NCBI RefSeq assembly: GCF_029255125.1
Contig: NZ_JAPUVR010000106.1
Coordinates: forward strand, 1 to 53,315
Reading direction: 5' to 3'
From: Accumulibacter sp.
GTDB taxonomy: Bacteria > Pseudomonadota > Gammaproteobacteria > Burkholderiales > Rhodocyclaceae
Length of the DNA stretch: 53,315 bases
The position numbers were made by a program, and so were the translations under genes. Shown in pieces: positions 8,479 to 16,840 of this stretch (positions are counted from its first letter, which is position 1; every line of letters starts with the position of its first letter). Under the pieces are notes generated by a model. That model saw only the letters and a program-made list of their open reading frames with translations. It made no database searches and was not told the origin of the DNA.

Positions 8479-8532
8479 AAAAAAAAACCGCGCTGGGGGA
8501 GCGCGGTTGAAGGCCCACCCGGGGCGGTGGGC
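8479..8532 (-). terminator. Intrinsic terminator for the small-protein operon, with a second hairpin
   Basis: A perfect 9-bp stem (AACCGCGCT at 8486-8494 with AGCGCGGTT at 8500-8508) is preceded on the plus strand by a run of A. Read leftward, this is a GC-rich hairpin followed by a U-tract, the form of a rho-independent terminator for the minus-strand genes ending at 8583. A second 7-bp hairpin (8513-8519 with 8526-8532) lies just upstream of it. Confidence 0.75.
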
Positions 8533-8582
8533 ATCAGGGAGGGAAAGCTGGTACTGTCAGGATTCGCCGCGTCGGTCGGCGG

Positions 8583-8780
8583 TCAAAGCCGATTGCGTCG
8601 GCGGTGCGCGAGCCAGCAGCGGGCGCCGTACCAGACGCCGGAGGCGCCGGCGGCAAGCAGCCCGGCGGTCAGCAGATCGACCTTGCCGACGCTGAGCACA
8701 TCCCAGGCTGCGATCCCGAAGAAGATGCCGAGACCCTCGGCAAGCGGGAACGGGACCTGGGGTTGTGCCACCGTACTCAT
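8583..8780 (-). CDS. Small membrane protein, unknown function
   Basis: A 65-residue protein with two likely membrane segments (~12-30 LAEGLGIFFGIAAWDVLSV, ~34-52 LLTAGLLAAGASGVWYG) and a basic C-terminus. I do not recognise a named family. The start overlaps the stop of the upstream 52-residue ORF as ATGA, and an intrinsic terminator follows at 8479-8508, so the pair forms a compact two-gene transcript. The coupling and the terminator support it being real. Confidence 0.65.
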   Translation of the reverse strand: MSTVAQPQVPFPLAEGLGIFFGIAAWDVLSVGKVDLLTAGLLAAGASGVWYGARCWLAHRRRNRL

Positions 8781-8935
8781 TTTCCGGTGTGGGCGCGCGG
8801 GTGCGTTTCGCTGTTGAGCGCTTGCGCCGGGCCGCCGCTGAGGTCGCTCTGGAAGGCTATCGCGCGATCACCGGCAAAGAAATGCTGCCGCGTGGTAGCC
8901 AGAAACCGTTCGCAGTTTGCTCTGAATTCGCTCAT
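8777..8935 (-). CDS. 52-residue small ORF coupled to the downstream membrane protein
   Basis: A short soluble-looking protein beginning MSEFRANCERFLATT. Its ATG at 8935 follows a strong GAGGAGACGAGACA ribosome-binding site, and its stop overlaps the next start as ATGA. No recognised domain. It could be an independent small protein or a translational leader for the membrane protein at 8583-8780. The ribosome-binding site and overlap are the only support. Confidence 0.5.
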   Translation of the reverse strand: MSEFRANCERFLATTRQHFFAGDRAIAFQSDLSGGPAQALNSETHPRAHTGK

Positions 8936-9015
8936 TGTCTCGTCTCCTCGCTCGTTGTGGTGTGAACAGAGCGAGATGATAGAGACCAGGCGCCACGTCG
9001 TCTTGCGCGATTGCG

Positions 9016-10419
9016 TCAGCTTTCGGTGACGCTTTGTGACAGCGGCCAGGTCAGCGTCAGGCGCGCACCACCGCTTGGCGACTCGCCCGCGGTCGCCGTT
9101 CCGCCGTGGTGTTCAAGAACCAGGCGGGCGATCGCCAGGCCCAGACCGTGACCGCCGGTCGTCCGGTCGCGCGAGCGGTCGAGCCGGGTGAAGGCGAGGA
9201 AGACGCGCTCGCGCTCGTCGCGGGGAATGCCGATTCCGTCGTCGTCGACGTGCACGCTGATCCAGCCCTCGCTGATTTCGGCGCTGACCTCGATTCGCGA
9301 GCGTGCGTACTTGATGGCGTTGCGCAGCAGGTTGGCGATAGCATATGGCAGGCTGCGGCAATCGATTTCAACACGCTGGCCCGGCGGCAGCGCCGAGGTG
9401 TCGAGCCGGAGGTCGATTTCGCGGCTGAGCAGGCGAACCGCCTCGATCTGCTCGGCGAGCCAGACGGCGATGTCGACCGAGCTGATCTGCAGTTCGGGTT
9501 GTTCGCGCTCGAAGCGGGCATAGGTCAGACTGGCGTCGATCAGGCCGTCGAGTTCGCCGAGATCGTCCTCCATCGCCTTGCGCAAGCGTTCGCGCTCGCT
9601 CGTCTCGTCGGTTTCGGTGAGCATTTCGAGCGCGAAGCGCAGGCGCGCGATCGGTGTTCGCAATTCGTGCGAGATGGCGCTCGACAGTTCCTTCTGCGTC
9701 GCGATCAGCAGTTGAATCCGCTCGGCCATGCCGTTGAGCGTCTCGGCAAGCGGCCCGAAGGCGCTGCTGCGCATGCCCGGCGCGCGCGCATCGAAGAGAC
9801 CTTCGCCAAGCGCGCGTGCGGTCTGGCGCATCGCTTCCAGGTCGCGCCAGACCGGGTAGACCCAGAACCAGACGACGATTGCCAGGCAGACGCCAATCAG
9901 GCTCCAGGTCAACAGGCTGATCCGCAGATCGAGCGGCAGGCCGCGCTGGTACTCGGGATTGCGCTCGGGCGATATCGGGCCGACGACCAGGATTTGCGGC
10001 GTCTGCTTCAGGCGGTGGTATACGATATCGCCTTGCGCGTCGATCGCCAGTTCGCCGCCGTCGAGCTTCTCGGCCTCTTCTGGCGGAAGCTTCAGCGTCC
10101 ACCGATCGACGATTTCCAGCTTGTAGGCGAACTTGCGGTCGAGCGCCTCGATCGTTTTTGGCCATTCTGAGCGTGGCTTGCGAAACAACTCGTCTTCGAT
10201 GAGCACGATCGTCCCGCGCATGAAGCGGCTGGTGTAATCGTTGGTGACTCCCTTGATCGCCGCCGAGATGACGAAATCGGCAAAGATCGCGATGGCCACG
10301 AAGGAACCCATGACCAGCAAGTAAAAGTTGAAGAACAGCCGCGACAGGCTGTAGCGGCCCCGCCACGGCGCCGGTTTGTAGGTCCCCAGCCGGGCGAGCA
10401 GTCGATTACTGCCAATCAT
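9016..10419 (-). CDS. Sensor histidine kinase (RstB-like)
   Basis: A 467-residue membrane kinase. TM1 is ~28-52, a periplasmic sensor loop runs from ~55 to 165, TM2 is ~168-190, then HAMP. The H-box SSAISHELRTPIARLRF carries phosphorylatable His251, followed by N (LRNAIKYA), G1 (DDDGIGIP) and G2 (GGHGLGLAIA) ATP-binding boxes. ATG at 10419 overlaps the regulator's stop by 14 nt; the longer upstream frame is a shadow of the regulator gene. Overall layout and the partner's sequence resemble the RstBA system. The ligand is not visible. Confidence 0.9.
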   Translation of the reverse strand: MIGSNRLLARLGTYKPAPWRGRYSLSRLFFNFYLLVMGSFVAIAIFADFVISAAIKGVTNDYTSRFMRGTIVLIEDELFRKPRSEWPKTIEALDRKFAYKLEIVDRWTLKLPPEEAEKLDGGELAIDAQGDIVYHRLKQTPQILVVGPISPERNPEYQRGLPLDLRISLLTWSLIGVCLAIVVWFWVYPVWRDLEAMRQTARALGEGLFDARAPGMRSSAFGPLAETLNGMAERIQLLIATQKELSSAISHELRTPIARLRFALEMLTETDETSERERLRKAMEDDLGELDGLIDASLTYARFEREQPELQISSVDIAVWLAEQIEAVRLLSREIDLRLDTSALPPGQRVEIDCRSLPYAIANLLRNAIKYARSRIEVSAEISEGWISVHVDDDGIGIPRDERERVFLAFTRLDRSRDRTTGGHGLGLAIARLVLEHHGGTATAGESPSGGARLTLTWPLSQSVTES

Positions 10420-11128
10420 GCTTGCTGAACAGGTAGCCCTTACCGCGTACAGTCTTGATCCGCGTCGGGTTTTCCGGGTCGTCGCCGAGTTTGCGGCGGA
10501 GGCGCGAAATGCGCGCGTCGATCGAGCGATCGAGCCCATCGAAGCCGATCCCACGTAGTTCCTGCAGCAGGTTGTCGCGCGAGAGGATGTTGCCGGCATG
10601 GCGGGCGAGTTGCCAGAGGAGGTCGAACTCGGCCGTCGTCAGGTCGATGCTGTCGTCGCCGAGTGCAGCGTTGCGCGTCGTCTGGCTGATCCGGAAGCGC
10701 CCGAAGGCGAGTTCGGTGGGCTCGCCGCTCTCGTTCTCGCCACCGCTCTGTCCGCCGGCAGCGGGCACGGTTCGGCGTAACAAGGCCTTGATGCGGGCGA
10801 GCAGCAGGCGCGGTTGAACAGGCTTGGCGATGTAGTCGTCGGCGCCCAGCTCAAGACCGAAGATCTGGTCGAAATCCTCTTCGCGCGCGGTCAGCATCAG
10901 GATCACGCCGGTGAAGCGTGAACGAACGGCCCGGCAGATTTCGAAACCGTCCTTCCCCGGCAGCATGACATCGAGGATGACCAGATCGGGACGCTCGCCG
11001 AGAATGCGTTCTTCGGCGGCGTCACCGCGCGCTTCGACGAGGACCTCGAAGTCGTTCTTGCGCAGGTATTCGGCAGTCAGTAGGGCGAGGCGCTCGTCGT
11101 CCTCGATCAGCAAGATGCGTGTCTTCAT
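10406..11128 (-). CDS. OmpR/RstA-like response regulator
   Basis: A 240-residue regulator: receiver domain ~4-118 with acidic pocket ED/D at 10-11, phospho-acceptor Asp53 (LVILDVMLPGKDG) and the conserved Lys in the AKP motif. A winged-helix DNA-binding domain lies at ~145-237 (ILSRDNLLQELRGIG..DRSIDARISRLRRKLGDDP..RTVRGKGYLF). The receiver strongly resembles RstA (VEARGDAAEE..LGERPDLVILDVMLPGKDG). It is the first gene of the pair and is followed by the overlapping kinase. Confidence 0.93.
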   Translation of the reverse strand: MKTRILLIEDDERLALLTAEYLRKNDFEVLVEARGDAAEERILGERPDLVILDVMLPGKDGFEICRAVRSRFTGVILMLTAREEDFDQIFGLELGADDYIAKPVQPRLLLARIKALLRRTVPAAGGQSGGENESGEPTELAFGRFRISQTTRNAALGDDSIDLTTAEFDLLWQLARHAGNILSRDNLLQELRGIGFDGLDRSIDARISRLRRKLGDDPENPTRIKTVRGKGYLFSKHDWQ

Positions 11129-11153
11129 CGCTCAATCATAACGGGTTGTCGGC

Positions 11154-11187
11154 GCCAGGCGTACGCTTCTCGCGAATAACGCCTGGC
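11154..11187. repeat. 9-bp inverted repeat upstream of the response regulator
   Basis: GCCAGGCGT (11154-11162) and ACGCCTGGC (11179-11187) form a perfect inverted repeat with a 16-nt centre, 26-59 nt upstream of the regulator's start. It could be an operator (possibly for autoregulation) or an RNA hairpin. No direct evidence separates these. Confidence 0.4.
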
Positions 11188-11409
11188 AGCGGAAAAAGGC
11201 GGACTCGACGAGCGATATACTCCCGCCCGGGCAGCGTGGGGCAGCGTGGCAGCGTGCCTGTGGAGCGTGCCTTTGCCGTAAAATCGAAGGTTTTCCTGGC
11301 TGGAGTTGCGAGTGATGGGGGAAATCCGCTTGCCGCGGCAGTTGGCGTCGGACGTGGCGTGCGCGTGCTGTCTGCTTGCCCGATCAGCCGCGTGTTCGGG
11401 GATGCGCTG

Positions 11410-11898
11410 ATGCGCCTGGCGCTACGGCACGCGTTCGTCGTCGTTGGTGTGGCAGCGATCAGCCTGACGGCAGCGGCCTGGGGAATCGGCGAGCTGCTCC
11501 ACCTGCAGCCCTGCCCGCTGTGTATCTTCCAACGTCTGCTGTATCTGCTGCTGGCGGCGCTTGCCTTTTTCGCCGCTTTCGTTCCTGTCGCGCGGCGGCT
11601 GTTCTGCGGCCTGCTCGTGCTCACCGCGGCTGGCGGGGTGACGACCGCGAGCTACCAGAGCTGGCTGCAGTGGCAGCCTGACGCAAGTCTGGAGTGCGGC
11701 TCTGGTGAGCCGAACCTGATCGAGCGCATCGTCTATTGGTTTGGCGATCTGTGGCCCCAGATGTTCATGGCCACTGGCTTCTGCAGCAGCAAGGAGTGGG
11801 TTTTCCTTCATCTATCGATGGCCAATTGGTCGGCCCTCTGCTTCTTCGCCTTCCTGCTAGCCGCTGCGTGGCTGGCGCGGGGAGCCGCGCGGAACTAG
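11410..11898 (+). CDS. dsbB: Disulfide bond formation protein DsbB
   Basis: A 162-residue four-helix inner-membrane protein that reoxidises periplasmic DsbA and passes electrons to quinone. The first cysteine pair is in LQPCPLCIFQR (Cys35, Cys38). The second pair is in the periplasmic loop (LECGS and GFCSS). Length is typical. I chose ATG at 11410, since it puts TM1 at the N-terminus; the frame extends 97 codons upstream without conserved content. A dsbA is not in the window. Confidence 0.93.
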   Translation: MRLALRHAFVVVGVAAISLTAAAWGIGELLHLQPCPLCIFQRLLYLLLAALAFFAAFVPVARRLFCGLLVLTAAGGVTTASYQSWLQWQPDASLECGSGEPNLIERIVYWFGDLWPQMFMATGFCSSKEWVFLHLSMANWSALCFFAFLLAAAWLARGAARN

Positions 11899-12051
11899 CG
11901 ACGCGCCTCCGAGATCCGCCCGCAAACGTTCGTGACAATGCGCACAGACACGGTTCCGGGTGACGGTAGACTGCAGCGCATCGCCGCATCGCCCACCAGG
12001 AACCCGCCTGCGTTTTTCGAGCAGGCGACAGCACGGAGCTTCGTTTCTCGT

Positions 12052-12387
12052 ATGAACTGCCCAAAGTGTCAATCGGACGACGTTCGTCGTTCGCGTCGCC
12101 GCGGTCCGCAAGAGGGCTTGGCGCTGCGCGTCAAGCATCAGGCGCCCTATCGCTGCCGAGCGTGCGGTTTGCGCTTCGTTGCCGAAGAGGAAGTGACCGC
12201 AGAAAGCGATCGCCCGTTGTCGATTGCCGACTATCTTGGCCTGCGCGGTTGGGCGCGCCGTATCCTGACCGACCAGGTGATCTACGGCGGGATCGCCCTC
12301 TTGGTCATTCTGGTCGTGATCATCATGGTTTTCGTTCTTGCTTTCGGGGGTATCGCGCCGCCGGTTACCGGGTATCAAGGCGAATAA
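12052..12387 (+). CDS. Zinc-ribbon membrane protein, unknown function
   Basis: 111 residues. An N-terminal zinc ribbon has two CxxC pairs (CPKC at 3-6 and CRAC around 35-38), followed by a soluble stretch and one C-terminal transmembrane helix (VIYGGIALLVILVVIIMVFVLAFGG, ~76-100). The ATG at 12052 puts the first CxxC at residue 3. No specific function is recognised. It is followed by an 18-bp GC palindrome at 12423-12440. Confidence 0.7.
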   Translation: MNCPKCQSDDVRRSRRRGPQEGLALRVKHQAPYRCRACGLRFVAEEEVTAESDRPLSIADYLGLRGWARRILTDQVIYGGIALLVILVVIIMVFVLAFGGIAPPVTGYQGE

Positions 12388-12422
12388 CCCACCTGGCGAT
12401 GGCCGGGTAAGCGCTCTGGCGC

Positions 12423-12440
12423 GGCGCCCGGCCGGGCGCC
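12423..12440. repeat. Perfect 18-bp GC palindrome
   Basis: GGCGCCCGG directly abuts its reverse complement CCGGGCGCC, 35 nt after the zinc-ribbon gene. It could be part of a terminator, but no T-run follows. Confidence 0.35.
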
Positions 12441-12503
12441 TGACGCAGCGCCGCGGGATGAGGGTATAGTTTGCTTCCCGCGTGTCTCCGGAGTGCTGCC
12501 GCG

Positions 12504-14159
12504 ATGTCTTGCCATCGATTCTCCCGCTTTGCGCTTTGCCTGATCCTCAGCTTGCTGGTCGTGCCTGCGCGCGCTTTGATGGCCGCCGAGCCAGCGGCCG
12601 GCGGGCCGCGAGTTGCTTTGGTCGTGGGTAATGGCGCGTATCGCTCGGCACCACTGGTCAACCCGGCGGGCGACGCGCGCGCGGTGGCAGAACGCCTGCG
12701 CCAGGCGGGTTTTGGCGTGACGTTGGTGCTTGATGTTGGTCGCCGTGACCTGCACGAGGCGATCCGCAAGTTCGGCGACGCGCTGCTGCGCGACAGCCGT
12801 ACGGTTGGCGTCTTCTACTACGCCGGGCACGGCGTACAACTCAACTGGCGCAACTTCATGCTGCCGGTGGACGTGCGCATCAGGAACCAGGCGGACATTG
12901 CCGGACAGGGGGTCGATCTCGGGCTCCTGCTGGAAGTGCTCGGGCGGGCACGCAACGCGCTCAATCTGGTGATTCTCGACGCCTGCCGCAATAATCCCCT
13001 GGGCAGCGACTTCCGCGTTGACGATCGCGGCCTGTCACAACTCGACGCGCCGCCGGGAACGCTGCTCGCTTACGCAACGGCGCCGGGCAACACCGCCGAC
13101 GACGGCGAAGGCGAGCACGGACTGTATACCGGGAGGTTGCTGCAGGAGATGGCGGTCCCCGGGGCAGCGGTGGAAGATGTGTTCAAGCGTGTTCGCCTGG
13201 CTGTGCGGCGCGCTTCGCAAGGAGCACAGATCCCTTGGGAAAGTACTTCGCTGGAAGGCGATTTCTCGTTCCTCGGCGAAACCAGGCGCGAGCTCAACCG
13301 CGAGCAGAAGGAATTCGAAGCCGATCTCGCGGCGTGGAGCAAGCTGCGCGAGGCAACGACGCCCGAACCGCTGGAGGCTTTCATCCGCCAGCGGCCGAGC
13401 GGCAAATTCGCCGAACTCGCGCAGCACAGGCTCGATTTCGTGCTTCGCCGGAAGGGCGAGAAGCCCGTTCAGGCGAGCGTTTCGCCGGCTTTGGCGCGCG
13501 AGGCGTGCGTGCCAGGCGTGGTCAGCGGATCGTCGGCAGCCTCCTATCCGGGCGCCGCACTGCCGTTTCGACCTGGCGAGCGCTATCGCTATCGGAGTCT
13601 CGATTTGCTCACTCAGCAGGAAACGCAGCAGATCGACGATACAGTACTCAGGATCGCTGGCGACGAGGTCTTCTTCAACGATGGCAGCAAAGTCACCGAC
13701 CTTTTCGGCAATTCGGTTCAGGCGCCCGATGGTACACGCTGGACACCGTACCAGTTCTTCATCAACGACTATGCGCTGGGTAAGCGTTGGTCCGCCCAGT
13801 TCATCGTCACCCAGCCCGATGGGTCGAAGGTGAACGTCCGTTTCGATCTGCGTGTTGCGGCGCGCGAACGAATCACTCTGCCGGCCGGCACCTTCGACGC
13901 CTATCGGATCGAAGCGCGCGGCCTCAATCTGGCCGGTGGCGCTGAGCTCGAGCGGCGGGCATGGGTGGCGCCCGAGCGCATGCGTGGCGTTCTCGCGCTG
14001 GAAAGCCTGGTGCGCAAGGGAGGTACGGTCGTCGGAGGCGAACGCACTGAACTCGTCGAATACCGCGCCGGTGCGGGCGGCGCGGCGACCGGCGGCGCGC
14101 TGCCGGGAGCCGACGGAAGGAAGGATGAGGCAGGCTGGCGGCCAGCCTCGGCCTACTGA
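12504..14159 (+). CDS. Secreted caspase-like (peptidase C14 / metacaspase-type) protein
   Basis: 551 residues. A signal peptide occupies ~1-28 and a caspase p20-like domain ~35-270. The catalytic dyad is visible: His109 in FYYAGHGVQ and Cys161 in ILDACRNNP, with VGNGAY and LNPAGDA at the start of the fold. A helical linker (~275-335) leads to a C-terminal beta-rich domain of unknown type (~350-530). Bacterial orthocaspases cleave after basic residues, but the substrate here is unknown. The start is ATG at 12504 with a GGAG upstream. It is convergent with an FGE-sulfatase gene 64 nt away. Confidence 0.87.
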   Translation: MSCHRFSRFALCLILSLLVVPARALMAAEPAAGGPRVALVVGNGAYRSAPLVNPAGDARAVAERLRQAGFGVTLVLDVGRRDLHEAIRKFGDALLRDSRTVGVFYYAGHGVQLNWRNFMLPVDVRIRNQADIAGQGVDLGLLLEVLGRARNALNLVILDACRNNPLGSDFRVDDRGLSQLDAPPGTLLAYATAPGNTADDGEGEHGLYTGRLLQEMAVPGAAVEDVFKRVRLAVRRASQGAQIPWESTSLEGDFSFLGETRRELNREQKEFEADLAAWSKLREATTPEPLEAFIRQRPSGKFAELAQHRLDFVLRRKGEKPVQASVSPALAREACVPGVVSGSSAASYPGAALPFRPGERYRYRSLDLLTQQETQQIDDTVLRIAGDEVFFNDGSKVTDLFGNSVQAPDGTRWTPYQFFINDYALGKRWSAQFIVTQPDGSKVNVRFDLRVAARERITLPAGTFDAYRIEARGLNLAGGAELERRAWVAPERMRGVLALESLVRKGGTVVGGERTELVEYRAGAGGAATGGALPGADGRKDEAGWRPASAY

Positions 14160-14223
14160 GCGCATCCCTCGCCAGGCGCACGCCAGCCGCGCGCCGGCTG
14201 CCCAACGGTTGGCAGGCCAGCTT

Positions 14224-15078
14224 TCAGCGCGGACCGAGGACGAGGCGAAAACCTGTGCTGCGCGGGCGGTAGGCGGGCTCGATCCGGCTGCGCGTGGCCG
14301 AGCGTGCATAGCGCGCCGGGTCGCTCCAGGTGCCGCCGCGCAGCACGCGCATCTTGCCGTACGGTGGCCCGCGCGGGTCGGACTGCGGTTCGCAGACATA
14401 CTCGCAATACCAGTCGGCACACCACTCCCAGACGTTGCCGTGCATTTCGTACAGGCCCCAAGGGTTGGCCGGCAGCGAAGCGACCGGCACCGTCTGACCA
14501 CGATGGATTCCCGGCGCGCCGCCAGCGTACGGATGCTCGCCGTGGTAATTCACCTGCTCGGGGGTGATTCCTGGGCCGAAGGAAAACGCTGTCGTGGTGC
14601 CGGCACGGCAGGCGTATTCCCACTCGGCTTCGCTCGGCAGACGCGCGGCGAGCCCGGGCAATCGTTTGTTCAGCTCGCTGATGAAGCCTTGCGCATCGTG
14701 CCAGCTGACGTTTTCGACCGGATTCTGTCGGCAGGCGTCGAAGTGGCTGGGATTGACCGGCCAGACGGCGAGCCAGAACTCCTGCGTACAGGCGGTGTCG
14801 GCCAGCCAGTAGCCATACGACAGGCGCACTTCGTGTTGGCTTTCGCTGTTGCCGCGCTGCGCTTCGTCGGCCGGTGAGCCCATCATGAAGCAACCGGGAG
14901 GAATCCAGCGAAAAACCTGGCGGGCGTTGCCGATTTTCAGAGTCAGCGAGCGACCGTAATCGTCATCCTCGCCAAACGCCGTCCAGGGAACGCGAAAAGG
15001 CGGCTCGATTCGACTTCCGGACGTCTCACTGGCAGGTTTCAACGCCATCGGGGCGGAGACTGAAGGCTGGCTGGACAT
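14224..15078 (-). CDS. FGE-sulfatase (SUMF1-like) domain protein
   Basis: 284 residues, almost entirely a formylglycine-generating-enzyme / sulfatase-modifying-factor fold: FRWIPPGCFMMGSPADE at ~57, NPVENVSWHDAQGFISELN, RLPSEAEWEYACRAGT, MHGNVWEWCADWY and RVLRGGTWSD..STGFRLVL. It has no signal peptide. Unlike the FGE ends at 346-3144 and 45745-49005, it lacks the repeated variable/constant cassette and the GCA hairpins, so it looks like a non-diversified relative. Whether it has true oxidase activity cannot be told. Convergent with the caspase gene. Confidence 0.88.
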   Translation of the reverse strand: MSSQPSVSAPMALKPASETSGSRIEPPFRVPWTAFGEDDDYGRSLTLKIGNARQVFRWIPPGCFMMGSPADEAQRGNSESQHEVRLSYGYWLADTACTQEFWLAVWPVNPSHFDACRQNPVENVSWHDAQGFISELNKRLPGLAARLPSEAEWEYACRAGTTTAFSFGPGITPEQVNYHGEHPYAGGAPGIHRGQTVPVASLPANPWGLYEMHGNVWEWCADWYCEYVCEPQSDPRGPPYGKMRVLRGGTWSDPARYARSATRSRIEPAYRPRSTGFRLVLGPR

Positions 15079-15318
15079 CGTTCCTGCGGATTGGTTGAGT
15101 CCCGGCGTGGCTCGCTGCGGCGCGCAGATGGCCGGGGGCAGGCGAGACTATACCGTGAAGGCGCTTGATTCAAGTGTTGTGTTTGCGCAACAATGCGGCC
15201 TGGCCAAGGAGTTTTTTGCGATGCAAGCGGTTCTGCCCAAAGCGGACGCTCCGGTCGCTGCCGAATTGCGGTTGGCGCGACGGTGAGCGGTGATGAGACT
15301 TCCCGGACACTGCCAGCG

Positions 15319-16050
15319 ATGACGAATGCGTCACTTGCTGCGACCGGCCGCGAGCGGCTGCCCGCGCTTTCGATCATCATTCCGGTACTCGACGAGGCAG
15401 CGACGATTTCCGCCCGGCTGGCTGCGCTGCAGGCACTGCGGCAGCGCGGCGCTGAACTGATCGTCGTCGATGGCGGCAGCCGGGATGGAACGGGTGACCT
15501 GGCGCGGGCAGCGGTCGATCGTTTCCTGGTCACCGCGCGCGGGCGAGCGACGCAGATGAACGCCGGTGCTGGCACCAGCCAGGGTGGCGTGCTGCTTTTC
15601 CTGCATGCCGATACGACGCTGCCGGCGCAGGCCGATGCGCTCATTCAGCGAGCGGTCGCGCGCGGCGCCTTATGGGGTCGTTTCGATGTGACAATCGACG
15701 GACGCCATCGCCTGTTGCGCGTGGTCGAGCGAATGATGAACTTGCGTTCGCGTTTGACCGGCATCGCGACCGGCGACCAGGCGATTTTCGTTCGCCAGGA
15801 CGTTTTCGCGCGCGCCGGGGGTTTTCCCGAACTGCCGTTGATGGAGGACATTGCGCTGTCGCGCCGGTTGCTCCGCCTGGCGCGGCCTGCCTGCCTGCGC
15901 GCGCGCGTGCTCACTTCCGGGCGGCGCTGGGAGAAGAACGGCGTCGTGCGGACGATCCTGCTGATGTGGTCCTTGCGCCTGCGCTACTTCCTGGGCGCCG
16001 ACCCGGCCCGATTGGCGGTTCGTTATGGCTATGCAGCACGCGAACGCTGA
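15319..16050 (+). CDS. Family 2 glycosyltransferase, rSAM/selenodomain-associated type 2 (TIGR04283-like)
   Basis: 243 residues with a GT-A fold: LSIIIPVLDEAATI at the N-terminus, IVVDGGSRDGT, FLHADTTLP (DxD-like HAD) and GDQAIFVRQDVF, the arrangement of TIGR04283. ATG at 15319 gives a complete domain, but GTG at 15283 in the same frame cannot be excluded. It overlaps the next gene, a type 1 associated transferase, by 26 nt; the two types commonly co-occur. Acceptor and donor are unknown. Confidence 0.82.
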   Translation: MTNASLAATGRERLPALSIIIPVLDEAATISARLAALQALRQRGAELIVVDGGSRDGTGDLARAAVDRFLVTARGRATQMNAGAGTSQGGVLLFLHADTTLPAQADALIQRAVARGALWGRFDVTIDGRHRLLRVVERMMNLRSRLTGIATGDQAIFVRQDVFARAGGFPELPLMEDIALSRRLLRLARPACLRARVLTSGRRWEKNGVVRTILLMWSLRLRYFLGADPARLAVRYGYAARER

Positions 16051-16840
16051 CCCCGATCGGCGATTGACCGCCGCCGGTCGGCCGTCGCCAATCGCCAGTT
16101 CGCCTGCGCCAGCCGGCGGCTGCGCCGTGGGCAACGAGGGCGACGTGCCGACGATTGCCGTATTCGCGCGCGCGCCGGTGGCGGGCAACTGCAAGACGCG
16201 CCTGATCGCGCTGCTCGGACCGGTCGGCGCAGCGCGCCTGCATCGGCGCCTGACTTTGCATGCCTTGGCAATGACGCGCCGCGCCGGGCTGGGCCAGGTC
16301 GTGCTTTACGCTGCCCCCGACGCGCGGCATCGCTTCTTCCGCGCCGTGCGTGAGCACTGCGCGGTCGCTCTGTGCAGCCAGTCCGGCGGCAACCTCGGGG
16401 CGCGCATGGCGGCAGCTTTTGCTGCGCACGCGGGGCCGTTGCTGCTCGTCGGCAGTGACTGCCCGGCCTTGCAGGCGGAGCATCTGATTGCCGCTGCCGC
16501 CGCACTCGCTGCGCTGCCGTCGACCCCGGGCGGGGCGAACGCGGCGGTGTTCATCCCGGCTGAAGACGGCGGATACGTTCTGGTCGGGCTGCGTTTCGCC
16601 GAGCCGCGCCTGTTCGTCGATATCGACTGGGGGAGCGCCCGGGTGATGGCGCAAACGCGTCGGCGTTTGCGCGATTTGGCTCTGCCCTGGACTGAACTTC
16701 CGGTTTTGTGGGATGTTGACCGGCCGGCCGATCTGCTGCGATTGGGCGAACTGCCCGCATTCTCTGACTGCCGTGAGCTGCGTGTGGCCGGTTTGCCGTC
16801 GGCTGCGCGCGCGCGAGCCGGCGCGCCAGAGTCGCCGTGA
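16025..16840 (+). CDS. DUF2064 glycosyltransferase, rSAM/selenodomain-associated type 1 (TIGR04282-like)
   Basis: 271 residues. The conserved core starts at ~43 (TIAVFARAPVAGNCKTRL), with NLGARMAAAF, GSDCPAL and AEDGGYVLVGL, a TIGR04282/DUF2064 signature (nucleotidyltransferase-like GT-A fold, also seen in arsenosugar pathway enzymes). The first ~40 residues are extra and low-complexity, so a later start is possible. It overlaps the preceding transferase and is coupled to DUF3047 through GTGA. Confidence 0.83.
   Translation: MAMQHANADPDRRLTAAGRPSPIASSPAPAGGCAVGNEGDVPTIAVFARAPVAGNCKTRLIALLGPVGAARLHRRLTLHALAMTRRAGLGQVVLYAAPDARHRFFRAVREHCAVALCSQSGGNLGARMAAAFAAHAGPLLLVGSDCPALQAEHLIAAAAALAALPSTPGGANAAVFIPAEDGGYVLVGLRFAEPRLFVDIDWGSARVMAQTRRRLRDLALPWTELPVLWDVDRPADLLRLGELPAFSDCRELRVAGLPSAARARAGAPESP

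Noticed and set aside
14224-14400. Possible third variable region at the end of the FGE-sulfatase gene
   Set aside because: It lacks the constant block and GCA hairpins and there is no partner sequence showing position 1/2-biased changes.
15095-15286. 63-codon plus-strand ORF before the glycosyltransferase
   Set aside because: No domain, no good ribosome-binding site; more likely leader sequence.
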